From Streptococcus suis (GTDB lineage: Bacteria; Bacillota; Bacilli; Lactobacillales; Streptococcaceae): a stretch of 64,000 nucleotides of DNA. Location of the stretch: contig NZ_JAMWEM010000005.1 in assembly GCF_024509525.1 (NCBI RefSeq), forward strand, positions 1 through 64,000. The letters run 5' to 3'. How positions within the stretch are numbered: the stretch's first letter is position 1; each line of letters starts with the position of its first letter. Shown piece by piece: positions 8,074-16,937 of this stretch. Position numbers and translations under genes: made by a program. Under the pieces are notes generated by a model. The model searched no databases. It saw only the letters and a program-made list of their open reading frames with translations, and was not told the origin of the DNA.

Positions 8074-8388
8074 ATGAAAGTTGTAGCTATAACTGCATGT
8101 CCTACAGGGATTGCACACACATATATGGCTCAAGAAGCTATTGAAAAAGAGTGTCTAAAACGTGGTTATGAAGTTCAAGTTGAAACTCAGGGGGGAATGG
8201 GTATCGAAAATGAACTAGAGCAGGAGACAGTTGATACTGCCGATGTGGTAATTTTGGCAGTAGCAGTTGAAATTGAAGGCCAAGATCGCTTTGAAGAAAA
8301 AGAAGCTGCTGGTAAAGTTCTTTATGTTGAACCCGGTGAGGTGATTAGAAATCCTGCTGCAATTATAGACCAAGCTGAAACAATCTAA
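8074..8388 (+). CDS. PTS fructose-type EIIB component
   Basis: A 104-aa EIIB of the fructose subfamily. The active-site Cys9 sits in ITACPTGIAHTYMA, the classical phosphocysteine loop. It transfers phosphate from EIIA His67 to the incoming sugar at EIIC. Length is normal for a free-standing EIIB-Fru. AAAGGAG precedes the ATG; the gene lies 17 nt after EIIA and about 20 nt before EIIC. Confidence 0.92.
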   Translation: MKVVAITACPTGIAHTYMAQEAIEKECLKRGYEVQVETQGGMGIENELEQETVDTADVVILAVAVEIEGQDRFEEKEAAGKVLYVEPGEVIRNPAAIIDQAETI

Positions 8389-8406
8389 TATTTGGAGGAG
8401 CTTATC

Positions 8407-9456
8407 ATGGAATCTAAAGTTATGAAAGAGCTACAAAAAGCGTTTAATACTGGTGTATCTTATATGTTGCCAGCTGTAGTTGCTGGTGGTGTATTCATTG
8501 CTTTATCACTTGCTACTGGTAAACCCGGTGAGGGTGGGATGGAAACTACGAGTCAATTCATGCAAAACATGCTTGATATTGGAGTAGGTGCATTTGCTAT
8601 AATGATTCCTTTATTGTCTGGTTACATTGCATATTCTATTGCTGGGAAACCAGGTCTAGCTCCAGGTATGGTTCTAGGCTATGTGGCTAATAATCCAATT
8701 GGAGAAGCACAAGTTAAGACTGGTTTTCTTGGTGCAATGTTGTTAGGAGTTTTAGCAGGATATTTTGTAAAATGGTGTAAAACTTGGAAAGTTAATAATA
8801 CTGTCCGTACCTTAATGCCTATTATCATTATTCCAATTCTATCCGTATTTACGCTCGGAATGCTATATATCTATGTTATATCAGTTCCAATTGGAGCAGC
8901 TATGACTTGGTTGGTTGCAACATTGAGTGAGATGCAAGGTGGATCAGCAATTCTTTTAGGATTGATTATTGGTGCAATGACTGCTATTGATATGGGTGGT
9001 CCAATTAATAAAACTGCAACAGCATTTACTTTAGCATTAATGGCTGAGGGAATTTACTCACCAAATGGTGCGCACCGCATTGCAGTTGCAATTCCCCCTC
9101 TAGCAATGGCAATTTCAACTATTATTGATCGAAAAAAATATTCAAAAGAAGACAAAGATTTGGGAATGTCAGCACTATTTATGGGATTGATAGGTATTAC
9201 AGAGGGGGCAATTCCGTTTGCTGTTAAAGATATGAAGCGTGTTCTTCCTGCTATTATCATTGGTAGCGCAGTCGGTGGGGCTCTTGGAATGATAAATAAT
9301 GTTGAAGCATTAGTTCCTCATGGTGGCTTAATTATTTTACCTGTTGTAAATGGAAAACTGTGGTACTTTTTAGCGATGTTGATTGGTACCCTGGTTTCAG
9401 TTGCTATTCTACATTTTACCAAGCCTAATTTATCCGAGGAAGAACTTAATAGATAA
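8407..9456 (+). CDS. PTS fructose-type EIIC permease
   Basis: The 349-aa membrane channel of the permease, with about nine to ten hydrophobic segments. The EIIC-Fru signature region AAIDMGGPINKTATAF (near residue 200) and TEGAIPFAVKD (near 265) are clear. The ATG at 8407 is preferred because GGAGGAG lies 8 nt upstream and the earlier TTG at 8392 would remove that spacing. Substrate inside the fructose/2-O-mannosylglycerate/tagatose range cannot be read from the sequence. The downstream GatZ-like and aldolase genes point to a ketohexose or hexitol. Confidence 0.9.
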   Translation: MESKVMKELQKAFNTGVSYMLPAVVAGGVFIALSLATGKPGEGGMETTSQFMQNMLDIGVGAFAIMIPLLSGYIAYSIAGKPGLAPGMVLGYVANNPIGEAQVKTGFLGAMLLGVLAGYFVKWCKTWKVNNTVRTLMPIIIIPILSVFTLGMLYIYVISVPIGAAMTWLVATLSEMQGGSAILLGLIIGAMTAIDMGGPINKTATAFTLALMAEGIYSPNGAHRIAVAIPPLAMAISTIIDRKKYSKEDKDLGMSALFMGLIGITEGAIPFAVKDMKRVLPAIIIGSAVGGALGMINNVEALVPHGGLIILPVVNGKLWYFLAMLIGTLVSVAILHFTKPNLSEEELNR

Positions 9457-9565
9457 CAATAATCTAAATGAATCAGAGTTGCATTTTAAAACTTTTATAG
9501 AAAACATTATTCCTTGAGGCGATTCCTGATGAAATTATATTTTGAATAATATAGAGGTATTAATT

Positions 9566-10840
9566 ATGACTAAACTATCAATTAAAAGTGTTGTAAATGG
9601 ACTTTTAGAACTACAAAAAACAGGTGACTCGGCAACGCTACTTGGTATTGGACCGATGTCAAAAAACTGTGTTCAAGCTACTTTGGAACTTTCAAAAGAG
9701 GACGATTATCCTGTTATGTTTATTGCAAGTCGAAATCAAGTTGATTTAGACGAGCTAGGTGGAGGCTATGTAAACGGATGGAATCAGTTTACTTTCGCAA
9801 AAGCAGTTGAAGAAGTTGCGGAAGAAATTGATTATGATAACTTGTACTATCTATGTCGAGATCATGGTGGACCATGGCAACGAGATAAGGAACGTAATGA
9901 TCATTTACCAACTGATGAAGCGATGAAATTGGGACAAAAGTCCTATGTGGGTGATATTGAAGCAGGATTTGATTTGTTGATGATTGACCCAACAAAGGAT
10001 CCATTTGAAGTTGGTAAAGTAATTCCTCTGGATACAGTTCTAGAACGTACAGTTAAACTTATTGAATTTTGTGAAAATGAACGTAAAGCTCGTAACTTAC
10101 CTGAAATAGGATATGAAGTTGGTACAGAAGAGACCAATGGAGGCTTGACTTCTACTGAAACATATGAAACATTTATCAATAAACTCAAAGTGGAATTAGA
10201 TAAACGTGGATTGCCTATGCCTACGTTCATCGTAGGACAAACAGGTACACTCACTCGTAAAACTGAGCAAGTTGGAAATTTTAACTTTAAAAATGCATAC
10301 GATTTGTCTCAAATGGCGAAAAAATATGGAGTTGGCTTAAAAGAACATAATGGGGATTATCTAGACGATGTTACTCTCCTTGAACACATTCCTTCTGCAA
10401 TTACAGCAACAAATGTAGCTCCACAATATGGTACAGAGGAAACTCGGGCATATTTGAATCTTGCAAAAGTAGAACAAAAACTCGTGGAATATGGATTAGT
10501 CAATGAGCCTTCAAATATTTCGAAGACGTTATTAGTTAAGGCAATTGAAAGCGAACGTTGGAGAAAATGGATGGTAGGTGATCAGGTAAAGCTTACGATT
10601 GAAGAAATCCTGAATGGAGAGGTTGCACTTCAAGAAGAAATTCTTGACATCGCAGGTCACTATACGTTCAATGATGAAGAGGTTAAAGCTGAAATTGAGA
10701 AGTTGTATGCAAACCTTAAAGCGCATAATATTGATGGTAAGCGATATGTGATTGACCATATCAAACGTCCGATTCGAGATTATGCAGAATGCTATAACCT
10801 TAAAGGTGTAACTACTCGGATTAAGAACCTTATCAAGTAA
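9566..10840 (+). CDS. GatZ/KbaZ-family protein (D-tagatose-bisphosphate aldolase non-catalytic subunit-like)
   Basis: This 424-aa protein belongs to PF08013: LLGIGPMSKNCVQATLELS near the N-terminus, YYLCRDHGGPWQRD (about 94-107) and GYEVGTEETNGGLT (about 185-198) are the family blocks. In enterobacteria GatZ/KbaZ stabilises the aldolase subunit GatY/KbaY; other members of the family have sugar-phosphate 4-epimerase activity. No GatY-like gene is in the cluster, which favours an epimerase-like role here (inference). The start at 9566 follows ATAGAGGT; the earlier TTG frame is unsupported. The gene lies 110 nt after EIIC with no terminator between, and ends at a hairpin. Confidence 0.85.
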   Translation: MTKLSIKSVVNGLLELQKTGDSATLLGIGPMSKNCVQATLELSKEDDYPVMFIASRNQVDLDELGGGYVNGWNQFTFAKAVEEVAEEIDYDNLYYLCRDHGGPWQRDKERNDHLPTDEAMKLGQKSYVGDIEAGFDLLMIDPTKDPFEVGKVIPLDTVLERTVKLIEFCENERKARNLPEIGYEVGTEETNGGLTSTETYETFINKLKVELDKRGLPMPTFIVGQTGTLTRKTEQVGNFNFKNAYDLSQMAKKYGVGLKEHNGDYLDDVTLLEHIPSAITATNVAPQYGTEETRAYLNLAKVEQKLVEYGLVNEPSNISKTLLVKAIESERWRKWMVGDQVKLTIEEILNGEVALQEEILDIAGHYTFNDEEVKAEIEKLYANLKAHNIDGKRYVIDHIKRPIRDYAECYNLKGVTTRIKNLIK

Positions 10841-10841
10841 A

Positions 10842-10872
10842 AAAATTGTCCCTTGTAGGGACAGTTTTTTTC
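10842..10872 (+). terminator. Intrinsic terminator after the GatZ-like gene
   Basis: AATTGTCCC / GGGACAGTT (one G-T pair) with a 5-nt loop is followed by seven T. Confidence 0.85.
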
Positions 10873-10901
10873 AAAATTCAAACATAGAGAAAGGGTAAAC
10901 A

Positions 10902-11450
10902 ATGAAATTCTTCCTAGATACTGCGAAAGTAGAAGCTATTAAAGACATTATTTCTCTGTAATAGACGGTGTGACTTCAAATTCAACAATTATTTCTAGAG
11001 AAGGTAGAGTTTTTGAGACGGTAGTTAAAGAAATATGTAGAGCAGTTTCTGGGCCAGTTTCAGTCGAGGTAACAGCATTAACCACCGATGAAATGGTTGA
11101 AGAAGTAAGAAAGATTTCTCAATGAGCATCTAACGTCGTTATAAAAATTCCGATGATTCCAGAAAGGCTTAAGGCAGTATCGGCATTATCGAAGGAATTA
11201 AGACAAATATTACTCTAGTGTTTACGGTTACACAAGGTTTGATGGCCATGGAAGCAGGGGCAACATTTATTAGTCCATTTGTTGGTCGTCTAGAGGATAT
11301 TGACTCAAACCCATATATATACAAGGATCCCTAAAAACTAATTTTCTAAAATTTAAATTGTTACGATTTCAGAAAGTTTATTCAATGAAATGTCTCAACA
11401 CTCGCTTAATTGAATCTTTTATGAAAGATTGGGAAGGATTTAAGAAATAG
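10902..11450 (+). pseudogene. Degraded fructose-6-phosphate aldolase / TalC-type transaldolase gene
   Basis: The start is intact (GAAAGGG then [21 protein letters not shown]), but TAA follows after 19 codons. The rest of the family sequence then appears in pieces: [33 protein letters not shown], a TGA at 11123, [20 protein letters not shown], the [15 protein letters not shown] block, and the tail SLFNEMSQHSL...MKDWEGFKK. There are at least two frameshifts and several stops, and about 70 codons between the SPFVGR block and the tail are deleted. Normal FSA/TalC proteins are near 215 aa. The loss removes the step that would cleave a ketose phosphate, so the sugar pathway is probably no longer complete unless another aldolase substitutes. 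Confidence 0.85.
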
Positions 11451-11457
11451 TAAAATA

Positions 11458-12174
11458 ATGACAAAAGTAATATATTTTGATATTGACGACACACTCTACA
11501 ACCAGATTGAACCTTTCAGAAAGGCGTTTGAAAAAAATTTTTGGTTTCTTGATATAGATATTGAAGATGTTTTTAAGACAAGTAGAAAGCTCAGTGATGA
11601 AGTTTTTGAAAAATCTGAAACAGGTATACTTTCAATGGATGAAATGCAAATATACAGAATTAAAAATGCTCTGCAATTGCATGGGATTCAAATTTCAAAT
11701 AATGATGCTTTACAATTTCAAAAAGATTATTCAAATTTTCAAAATGACATAGAATTATCCAGAAATATTGAAGGTCTATTTGAATTCCTCACTAGTAATG
11801 ATGTTATTATTGGAATAATATCAAATGGACCTAGTAAGCACCAATGGTCAAAAATTTCAAACTTAAATTTGGAGAGATGGATTCCCAAAGAAAGAATGAT
11901 TATTTCATCCGATGTTGGGTTTGCTAAACCGAATAAAAAAATTTTTGATTTAGCCCAATGTATAGTTTCTAGTAGCGACCATGACTTCTATTATGTAGGT
12001 GACTCATTTTTAAATGATATTATTGGGGCAAAACAAGCTGGTTGGCACTCAATTTGGTATAATCATCGCAAACGCATTGCTGATAATGAGTCTGTTGCCT
12101 CTGATTTTGTTGTAGAGAATGAAGAGGAGTTAATCCATTTATTAAAAGAAATTATATCTAAAAAGAATGATTAA
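11458..12174 (+). CDS. HAD-superfamily hydrolase (sugar-phosphatase-like)
   Basis: A 238-aa HAD phosphatase with all four motifs: FDIDDT (Asp8, Asp10, Thr12), IISNG (motif II), GFAKPNKKIF (motif III Lys) and YVGDSFLNDIIGA (motif IV acidic pair). The helical insert after motif I marks subfamily IA, like YjjG-type nucleotide/sugar phosphatases. It begins 8 nt after the aldolase pseudogene, without a clear ribosome-binding site of its own, so it was likely the last gene of the sugar operon. The true substrate is not predictable. A hairpin TTGATAG...CTATCAA follows, without a T-run. Confidence 0.8.
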   Translation: MTKVIYFDIDDTLYNQIEPFRKAFEKNFWFLDIDIEDVFKTSRKLSDEVFEKSETGILSMDEMQIYRIKNALQLHGIQISNNDALQFQKDYSNFQNDIELSRNIEGLFEFLTSNDVIIGIISNGPSKHQWSKISNLNLERWIPKERMIISSDVGFAKPNKKIFDLAQCIVSSSDHDFYYVGDSFLNDIIGAKQAGWHSIWYNHRKRIADNESVASDFVVENEEELIHLLKEIISKKND

Positions 12175-12337
12175 TGTTGATAGAACTCTAATACCATCTA
12201 TCAAAACAAATATCATAAACCCCCTCAAAAACTTCTTTTGTAGAATTGAGAAATCTGTCTTGTTTTCGGTCAATTTTGCTTAGTAAGGCAGAGTGAAGTT
12301 TTCCCCTCCTTAAAGCTAATATTTTTGAATAAAAAAT

Positions 12338-12370
12338 CTTTAGATTCATTTAAGAAATAATAGATATACT
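12338..12370 (+). promoter_or_regulatory. CiaR-type promoter upstream of the glycine-rich protein
   Basis: CTTTAG-N5-TTTAAG (12338-12354), exactly 10 nt, then TATACT (12365-12370). This is the layout of CiaR-activated promoters (TTTAAG-N5-TTTAAG in place of a -35, 10 nt before the -10). The first half-site has two mismatches. The ciaRH genes follow within 600 nt. Confidence 0.6.
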
Positions 12371-12433
12371 ACTATCATCAAATCAAGATGCTAGCAAGAT
12401 TTGAAATATCTATTTCAAAAAGGAAATCTATTT

Positions 12434-12808
12434 ATGTCTATTGTAGAGAAAATTAAGTCACAGCCTAAAACCTTATTGGCTACTGTTGCAATTGCAGGTG
12501 TCACAGTAGGATTTGCTGGAGGACTTGGTGTTGGGAAAGCTTCTTCATCTGTCGCAAACAATCAGGTCCAACTAGGAAACAACGGTCAAGGTATGATTCC
12601 ACCGGGTCAAGGTGGACAACCAGGAGGTAATGGTCAAGGCATGACCCCACCAGGTCAAGGTGGACAACCAGGAGGTAACGGTCAAGGCATGACCCCACTG
12701 GGTCAAGGAAATACAACAGATACATCCAACACTTCGTCAGACGAAATCAATGAGCTGAAGAAGAAGAATCAAGAAATCCAGTCACAAATTGAAAGTAAAA
12801 ATCAATAA
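12434..12808 (+). CDS. Small exported or membrane-anchored Gly/Pro/Gln-rich repeat protein
   Basis: A 124-aa protein I cannot assign to a named family. Residues about 10-38 form one hydrophobic Gly/Ala-rich segment (TLLATVAIAGVTVGFAGG) after a Lys-bearing N-terminus, so it is a signal anchor or signal peptide. Then come two full and one partial copy of the 16-residue unit NGQGM(I/T)PPGQGGQPGG, a Thr/Ser linker and a short charged coiled-coil tail (EINELKKKNQEIQSQIE). The ATG at 12434 has AAAAAGGAAA upstream; an earlier TTG has no site. It is preceded by a CiaR-type promoter and followed by ciaR with no terminator between, so it may be part of the Cia envelope-stress response. Confidence 0.7.
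   Translation: MSIVEKIKSQPKTLLATVAIAGVTVGFAGGLGVGKASSSVANNQVQLGNNGQGMIPPGQGGQPGGNGQGMTPPGQGGQPGGNGQGMTPLGQGNTTDTSNTSSDEINELKKKNQEIQSQIESKNQ
12581..12709 (+). repeat. 48-bp in-frame tandem repeat, 2.7 copies
   Basis: Units start at 12581, 12629 and 12677, the last cut at 33 bp. Copies 1 and 2 differ at only a few positions, so copy number may vary between strains without breaking the frame. Confidence 0.9.
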
Positions 12809-12831
12809 ATATACCTAGTTTTTCTAATTCA

Positions 12832-12840
12832 TGGTATAAT
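12832..12840 (+). promoter_or_regulatory. Extended -10 promoter of ciaRH
   Basis: TGGTATAAT with no good -35. It lies about 80 nt before the ciaR start. Confidence 0.6.
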
Positions 12841-12922
12841 AAGCTGGTCTAGTGGATAGCAAGAAATACCTGTTGGCAGTTGGAACTTTAACAAGTTCTA
12901 TTCATTCTAAGGAGGAGAAGCG

Positions 12923-13597
12923 ATGATTAAGATATTGTTGGTTGAAGACGACTTAAGTTTGTCCAATTCAGTCTTTGATTTTTTGGATGATTTTGCAGAC
13001 GTTATGCAAGTCTTTGATGGTGATGAAGGACTCTATGAAGCAGAGTCAGGTGTATACGATTTAATTTTGTTGGATCTGATGTTACCTGAAAAGGATGGGT
13101 TCCAAGTCTTAAAAGAGCTTCGTGAAAAAGGGGTAACGACCCCGGTTCTGATTACGACTGCAAAAGAAAGCCTGGATGATAAAGGTCATGGCTTTGAATT
13201 GGGAGCAGACGATTACCTAACCAAGCCCTTCTACTTAGAAGAATTGAAAATGCGAATTCAAGCTCTCTTAAAACGTGCAGGAAAATTTAATGAGAATATT
13301 CTGTCTTACGGAGACCTTTCTGTCGATTTGGCAAGGAATTCTACCATCGTCAACGGGTCTGAGGTCGAATTGCTAGGTAAGGAGTTTGATTTGCTATTGT
13401 ATTTCTTGCAGAATCAGAATGTTATCTTGCCCAAAACTCAGATTTTCGATCGTATTTGGGGATTCGATAGCGATACAACGATTTCTGTTGTGGAAGTATA
13501 TGTATCAAAGATTAGGAAAAAATTGAAAGGTACTACCTTTGGAGAGAATCTTCAAACTCTCCGTAGTGTAGGCTACATTTTAAAAAATGCTGAATAG
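12923..13597 (+). CDS. ciaR: Response regulator CiaR
   Basis: A 224-aa OmpR/PhoB-class response regulator. The receiver domain has the acidic pair ED8-D10, phospho-acceptor Asp51 in LLDLMLP, and Lys101 in LTKPF. The winged-helix DNA-binding domain (about 128-222) has [12 protein letters not shown] and [14 protein letters not shown]. The sequence is very close to pneumococcal CiaR, which controls competence, beta-lactam tolerance, autolysis and small csRNAs. AAGGAGGAG precedes the ATG. It overlaps ciaH by 11 nt, so the two are translated together. It would bind TTTAAG-N5-TTTAAG sites such as the one upstream of the glycine-rich gene. Confidence 0.95.
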   Translation: MIKILLVEDDLSLSNSVFDFLDDFADVMQVFDGDEGLYEAESGVYDLILLDLMLPEKDGFQVLKELREKGVTTPVLITTAKESLDDKGHGFELGADDYLTKPFYLEELKMRIQALLKRAGKFNENILSYGDLSVDLARNSTIVNGSEVELLGKEFDLLLYFLQNQNVILPKTQIFDRIWGFDSDTTISVVEVYVSKIRKKLKGTTFGENLQTLRSVGYILKNAE

Positions 13598-14960
13598 AGT
13601 AAAAAAACTATTTTATACGGATAATTTTTCATATTTTATCCGTTATTTTGCTGTTTTCACTCTCATTTTTGTTTCCATGACCCTACTGATTTTTCAGGTT
13701 ATGAGGACGACCATGTACCGTGAAGCAGATGAAAATTTTAAACAAATCCAAGAAAATCCCTCTCTGGTGCTGGATTTTGCCATTATGAGGCACTACCCAC
13801 CGACATTTGTGGAAGAAGGTTCTGAATCAACTTCTTCATCATCAGAAGACAAAGCATCATCATCCTCTTCTTCTGACTGGCAGAAAACTCTGGAAACGAC
13901 CTCGGGTCTTAAATTGGGGACGAACTATAATGTAGCATTATATGATGCAAATGGTACAATTGTTAATCCGGATTATTTCTCAGGTTTGGCTGATTTTGAA
14001 TTAGATAAAACTAATTTAGGAAACATTAAGGAAGCTAGTGTTCAGACTCATTTTGGTGACAAAGAAGATTATCGCTACATTACCATTGAAATCTCTAGTG
14101 ATTTATCGGTTTATTATGATGACGTTACTGTAAAATACGCAACAATCCTTTTTAATGTGACTCAGCTGAAAAGTTCGATTGCTTCAGCGGAAAAAATTGT
14201 AGTCATTGTTATGATTGGTTTTTGGCTAATCTCTATTTTTGCAAGTATCTATCTTGCAAATGTTAGTATGCGTCCGATTCTGATTAGTTTCCAGAAGCAG
14301 AAGGACTTTGTGGAAAATGCCAGTCACGAACTGCGAACTCCGCTGGCTGTTTTGCAAAACCGTCTGGAAAGCCTTTTCCGCCACCCAGAAGCAACCATTT
14401 TAGATAGTAGCGAAAATATTGCCTCCAGCTTAGAGGAAGTACGGAATATGCGTCTCTTGACAACCAATCTTCTCAACTTAGCTCGGCGAGATGACGGCTT
14501 GAAACCAGAAATTTCAGATATTTCGCCTGATTTCTTTGACGATGTTTTTGCCAATTACGAAATCATGGCAGAAGAGAGTGGGAAGGAATTAGAGGCAGTC
14601 AATCATGTAACGCAGGCTATTCGTTCGGACAAGGTTTTGCTTAAGCAATTGATGACCATTTTGTTTGATAACGCTATGAAATACTCAGATGAAGACGGCC
14701 AGATTGCGATTGAGGTCAGAATAAAGGATCGCTATCTCATCTTAAGAGTGGCAGATAACGGTATCGGTATTGGAGCGGAGGATAAGAAGAAAATCTTTGA
14801 TCGTTTCTATCGTGTTGACAAAGCTCGGACCCGTCAGAAAGGTGGCTTTGGTTTAGGCTTGTCTTTGGCCAAGCAGATTCTGACAACCTTACATGGTGAT
14901 GTTCAAGTGAAGGATAACCATCCAAAGGGAACAGTATTTGAAGTAAAATTACCAAGATAA
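13587..14960 (+). CDS. ciaH: Sensor histidine kinase CiaH
   Basis: A 457-aa membrane histidine kinase, partner of CiaR. TM1 at about 18-40 and TM2 at about 203-224 bracket an extracellular sensor domain. The H-box [19 protein letters not shown] holds His247; the N-box [10 protein letters not shown]1 DNGIGIG and G2 [10 protein letters not shown] are intact. The extracellular domain carries an unusual serine-rich stretch (about residues 79-96, with runs of TCA/TCT codons) that I do not recall in pneumococcal CiaH. It ends at a hairpin terminator. Confidence 0.95.
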   Translation: MLNRVKKLFYTDNFSYFIRYFAVFTLIFVSMTLLIFQVMRTTMYREADENFKQIQENPSLVLDFAIMRHYPPTFVEEGSESTSSSSEDKASSSSSSDWQKTLETTSGLKLGTNYNVALYDANGTIVNPDYFSGLADFELDKTNLGNIKEASVQTHFGDKEDYRYITIEISSDLSVYYDDVTVKYATILFNVTQLKSSIASAEKIVVIVMIGFWLISIFASIYLANVSMRPILISFQKQKDFVENASHELRTPLAVLQNRLESLFRHPEATILDSSENIASSLEEVRNMRLLTTNLLNLARRDDGLKPEISDISPDFFDDVFANYEIMAEESGKELEAVNHVTQAIRSDKVLLKQLMTILFDNAMKYSDEDGQIAIEVRIKDRYLILRVADNGIGIGAEDKKKIFDRFYRVDKARTRQKGGFGLGLSLAKQILTTLHGDVQVKDNHPKGTVFEVKLPR

Positions 14961-14962
14961 AG

Positions 14963-14996
14963 TCTCTTGAGTCAATTGGCTCATGAGATTTTTTTG
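14963..14996 (+). terminator. Intrinsic terminator after ciaRH
   Basis: TCTCTTGAG / CTCATGAGA stem with an 8-nt loop, followed by a T-run. The A-rich stretch to 15016 and a GCCTC/GAG hairpin serve the converging rpsT gene. Confidence 0.8.
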
Positions 14997-15038
14997 TATT
15001 TTTAGCAAAACAAAAAAGCCTCCGTAGAGACCCTTTTA

Positions 15039-15272
15039 TTAAGCAAGTTTTGATGCAAGACGTGCTTTGTCGCGGCTTGCTTTGTTTTTGTGAATCAAAC
15101 CTTTTGTTTCTGCTTTATCGATTGCTGAGCTAGCAGCACGGAAAAGCTCTTCAGATGGGTTAGCTTCAAATGCTTTGATTGCAGTACGCATAGCTGATTT
15201 TTGAGCTGAGTTTTTTTCGTTTTGTTTAACGTTCAATTCAGCGCGTTTGATAGCTGACTTAATGTTTGCCAA
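15039..15272 (-). CDS. rpsT: 30S ribosomal protein S20
   Basis: A 78-aa basic protein starting [13 protein letters not shown] after the initiator and containing [16 protein letters not shown], the S20 signature. It binds 16S rRNA early in 30S assembly. The start is TTG at 15272, with GGAGGTG 9 nt upstream; the longer frame to 15338 has no family similarity. A rare UUG start is also known for E. coli rpsT, where it limits translation, so this start may matter for regulation. Monocistronic, upstream of coaA in the same direction. Confidence 0.95.
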   Translation of the reverse strand: MANIKSAIKRAELNVKQNEKNSAQKSAMRTAIKAFEANPSEELFRAASSAIDKAETKGLIHKNKASRDKARLASKLA

Positions 15273-15345
15273 TGGTTTCACCTCCACCCTTTCTTGTACT
15301 AACCATACCATTATATCTGAAAATAGCCTATTTGACAAGTGAAAT

Positions 15346-16266
15346 TTATTTTTTTAAGTAAATTTCATCGATTTCGTGATTTTGTCCTTTGTGAAGGATA
15401 ATGTCCGCACGGTTTCGGGTTGGTTCGATGTATTTTTCGAGGTTAGCCAGGTTGATGTGTTTCCATGTATCCTGTGCCATTTGTACAACTTCTGTCTGAG
15501 ATAGTTGCGTAAAGCGGTGATAGTAGTTGTTCGGATCTTTTTCAGCTAACTGTAGCAATTTTTGGAACCGTTCCAGATACCAGGTTTCGATATTGGCAAT
15601 ATCCGCATCTACGTAGATAGACAGGTCAAAATAATCGCTGACATAAAGGCGTTGGTTTTGAGGATTTTGGAAGACATTGATTCCCTCGACAATTAGAAAA
15701 TCAGGAGAAGTAATAGTTTGTGTCTGATTCGATAAGATGTCATATACTTCGTGGGAATAGACAGGGATTTCGTAGGCATCACCATTTTTGATATGTTCAA
15801 GGAAGTCCAATAGGAGCTCCATGTTATAGGATTCTGGAAAACCTTTGCGGTCTAAAATGCCCTTTTCCTTTAATAGAGCATTCGGATAGAGAAATCCGTC
15901 AGTGGTAACCATGTCTACGCTTGCGTGCTTAAAAGTACGAGCTAGTAGGATTTGGAGGAGGCGGCTAGTAGTTGACTTACCAACTGCCACACTTCCAGAA
16001 ATACCAATGATAAAGGGTTGGGCCTTGATTTTTTCTTGTAAAAACAGACTTTTAGAGAAGGAAAGGTCTTCGCTGGCTTTCTTGTAAATGCGGATGAGAT
16101 TGATTAAAGGCAGATAGACATCTAATACCTCTTGGAGACTGATTTTATCATTAAAACTTTTGATAGAATTGAGTTCATCTTGGGTAAGAGGGACGGTTGT
16201 CTTCCTATGTAATTGCTGCCAGGTCTGGCGATTAATTTTCTCGAAATTGATAAATTCATTTTTCAT
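15346..16266 (-). CDS. coaA: Type I pantothenate kinase
   Basis: A 306-aa CoaA that phosphorylates pantothenate with ATP, the first step of CoA synthesis. Walker A is [15 protein letters not shown] (about residues 93-107). VTTDGFLYP and YDFDVP-like [10 protein letters not shown] are the substrate-side motifs, and the C-terminal [21 protein letters not shown] block is typical. Pantothenate enters via the PanT S component encoded about 30 kb downstream, next to coaB and coaC. The gene is divergent from the methyltransferase-led nucleoside operon and shares its intergenic region. Confidence 0.93.
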   Translation of the reverse strand: MKNEFINFEKINRQTWQQLHRKTTVPLTQDELNSIKSFNDKISLQEVLDVYLPLINLIRIYKKASEDLSFSKSLFLQEKIKAQPFIIGISGSVAVGKSTTSRLLQILLARTFKHASVDMVTTDGFLYPNALLKEKGILDRKGFPESYNMELLLDFLEHIKNGDAYEIPVYSHEVYDILSNQTQTITSPDFLIVEGINVFQNPQNQRLYVSDYFDLSIYVDADIANIETWYLERFQKLLQLAEKDPNNYYHRFTQLSQTEVVQMAQDTWKHINLANLEKYIEPTRNRADIILHKGQNHEIDEIYLKK

Positions 16267-16305
16267 AGCATTATTGTAGCATGAATCGTCACTGATGTAA
16301 AATTA

Positions 16306-16334
16306 TTGAAAACGTTTTTAGTAAATGGTATAAT
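16306..16334 (+). promoter_or_regulatory. Promoter with overlapping CcpA-like site for the nucleoside operon
   Basis: TTGAAA (16306-16311), 17 nt, TATAAT (16329-16334). The cre-like TGAAAACGTTTTTA (16307-16320, one mismatch to TGWAANCGNTNWCA) covers the -35. The expected start point is at or next to the ATG at 16341, so the first gene's mRNA would be leaderless. Confidence 0.7.
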
Positions 16335-16340
16335 AAATAC

Positions 16341-16937
16341 ATGTCTAACATGTATTATGAAAAAAATCCAAGCACAGCACATGATATTCATGAACTCCAT
16401 GTTCATTTGCTCGATACGCCAATGACTTTTATGACTGATGCCGGTGTTTTCAGTAAGAAAATGGTTGATTATGGAAGTCAGGTGCTTTTGAATGCCCTAG
16501 AACTTGAGAGCAGCGCTGAAAAGACTCTGCTAGATGTCGGATGTGGCTACGGACCTCTGGGATTGACCCTAGCTAAAGCCTACGGCTTAGAGGTTACCAT
16601 GGTCGATATCAATAGTAGAGCTCTGGAGCTGGCGGAGAAAAACGCTGTCAAAAATGGTGTGTCTGCTAGGATTTTCCAATCGGATATCTATGAAGAAGTG
16701 GAAGAGCAGTTTGACTATGTCATTTCAAATCCTCCTATCCGTGCTGGAAAAGCCGTTGTGCATCAAGTGATTGCTGGTGCCAAGGAGCATTTGAAAACGG
16801 GTGGCAGTCTGACCATTGTCATCCAGAAAAAGCAAGGAGCCCCGAGTGCTAAATCCAAAATGGAAGATGTTTTTGGCAACTGTCAGATTATAAAAAAAGA
16901 CAAGGGATACTATATTCTGGAGAGTATAAAAGAATGA
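16341..16937 (+). CDS. RsmC-like class I methyltransferase
   Basis: A 198-aa SAM-dependent methyltransferase of the MTS family (PF05175). SAM motif I is LLDVGCGYGPLGLTLA (about residues 61-76), the acidic residue VDIN follows, and the catalytic motif is ISNPPIRAGK (about 130-139). It resembles the C-terminal half of RsmC, which makes m2G1207 in 16S rRNA; the target here is inferred. There is no ribosome-binding site: the ATG is 6 nt behind a TATAAT. Its stop codon overlaps the pdp ATG, so it heads the nucleoside operon. Confidence 0.85.
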   Translation: MSNMYYEKNPSTAHDIHELHVHLLDTPMTFMTDAGVFSKKMVDYGSQVLLNALELESSAEKTLLDVGCGYGPLGLTLAKAYGLEVTMVDINSRALELAEKNAVKNGVSARIFQSDIYEEVEEQFDYVISNPPIRAGKAVVHQVIAGAKEHLKTGGSLTIVIQKKQGAPSAKSKMEDVFGNCQIIKKDKGYYILESIKE

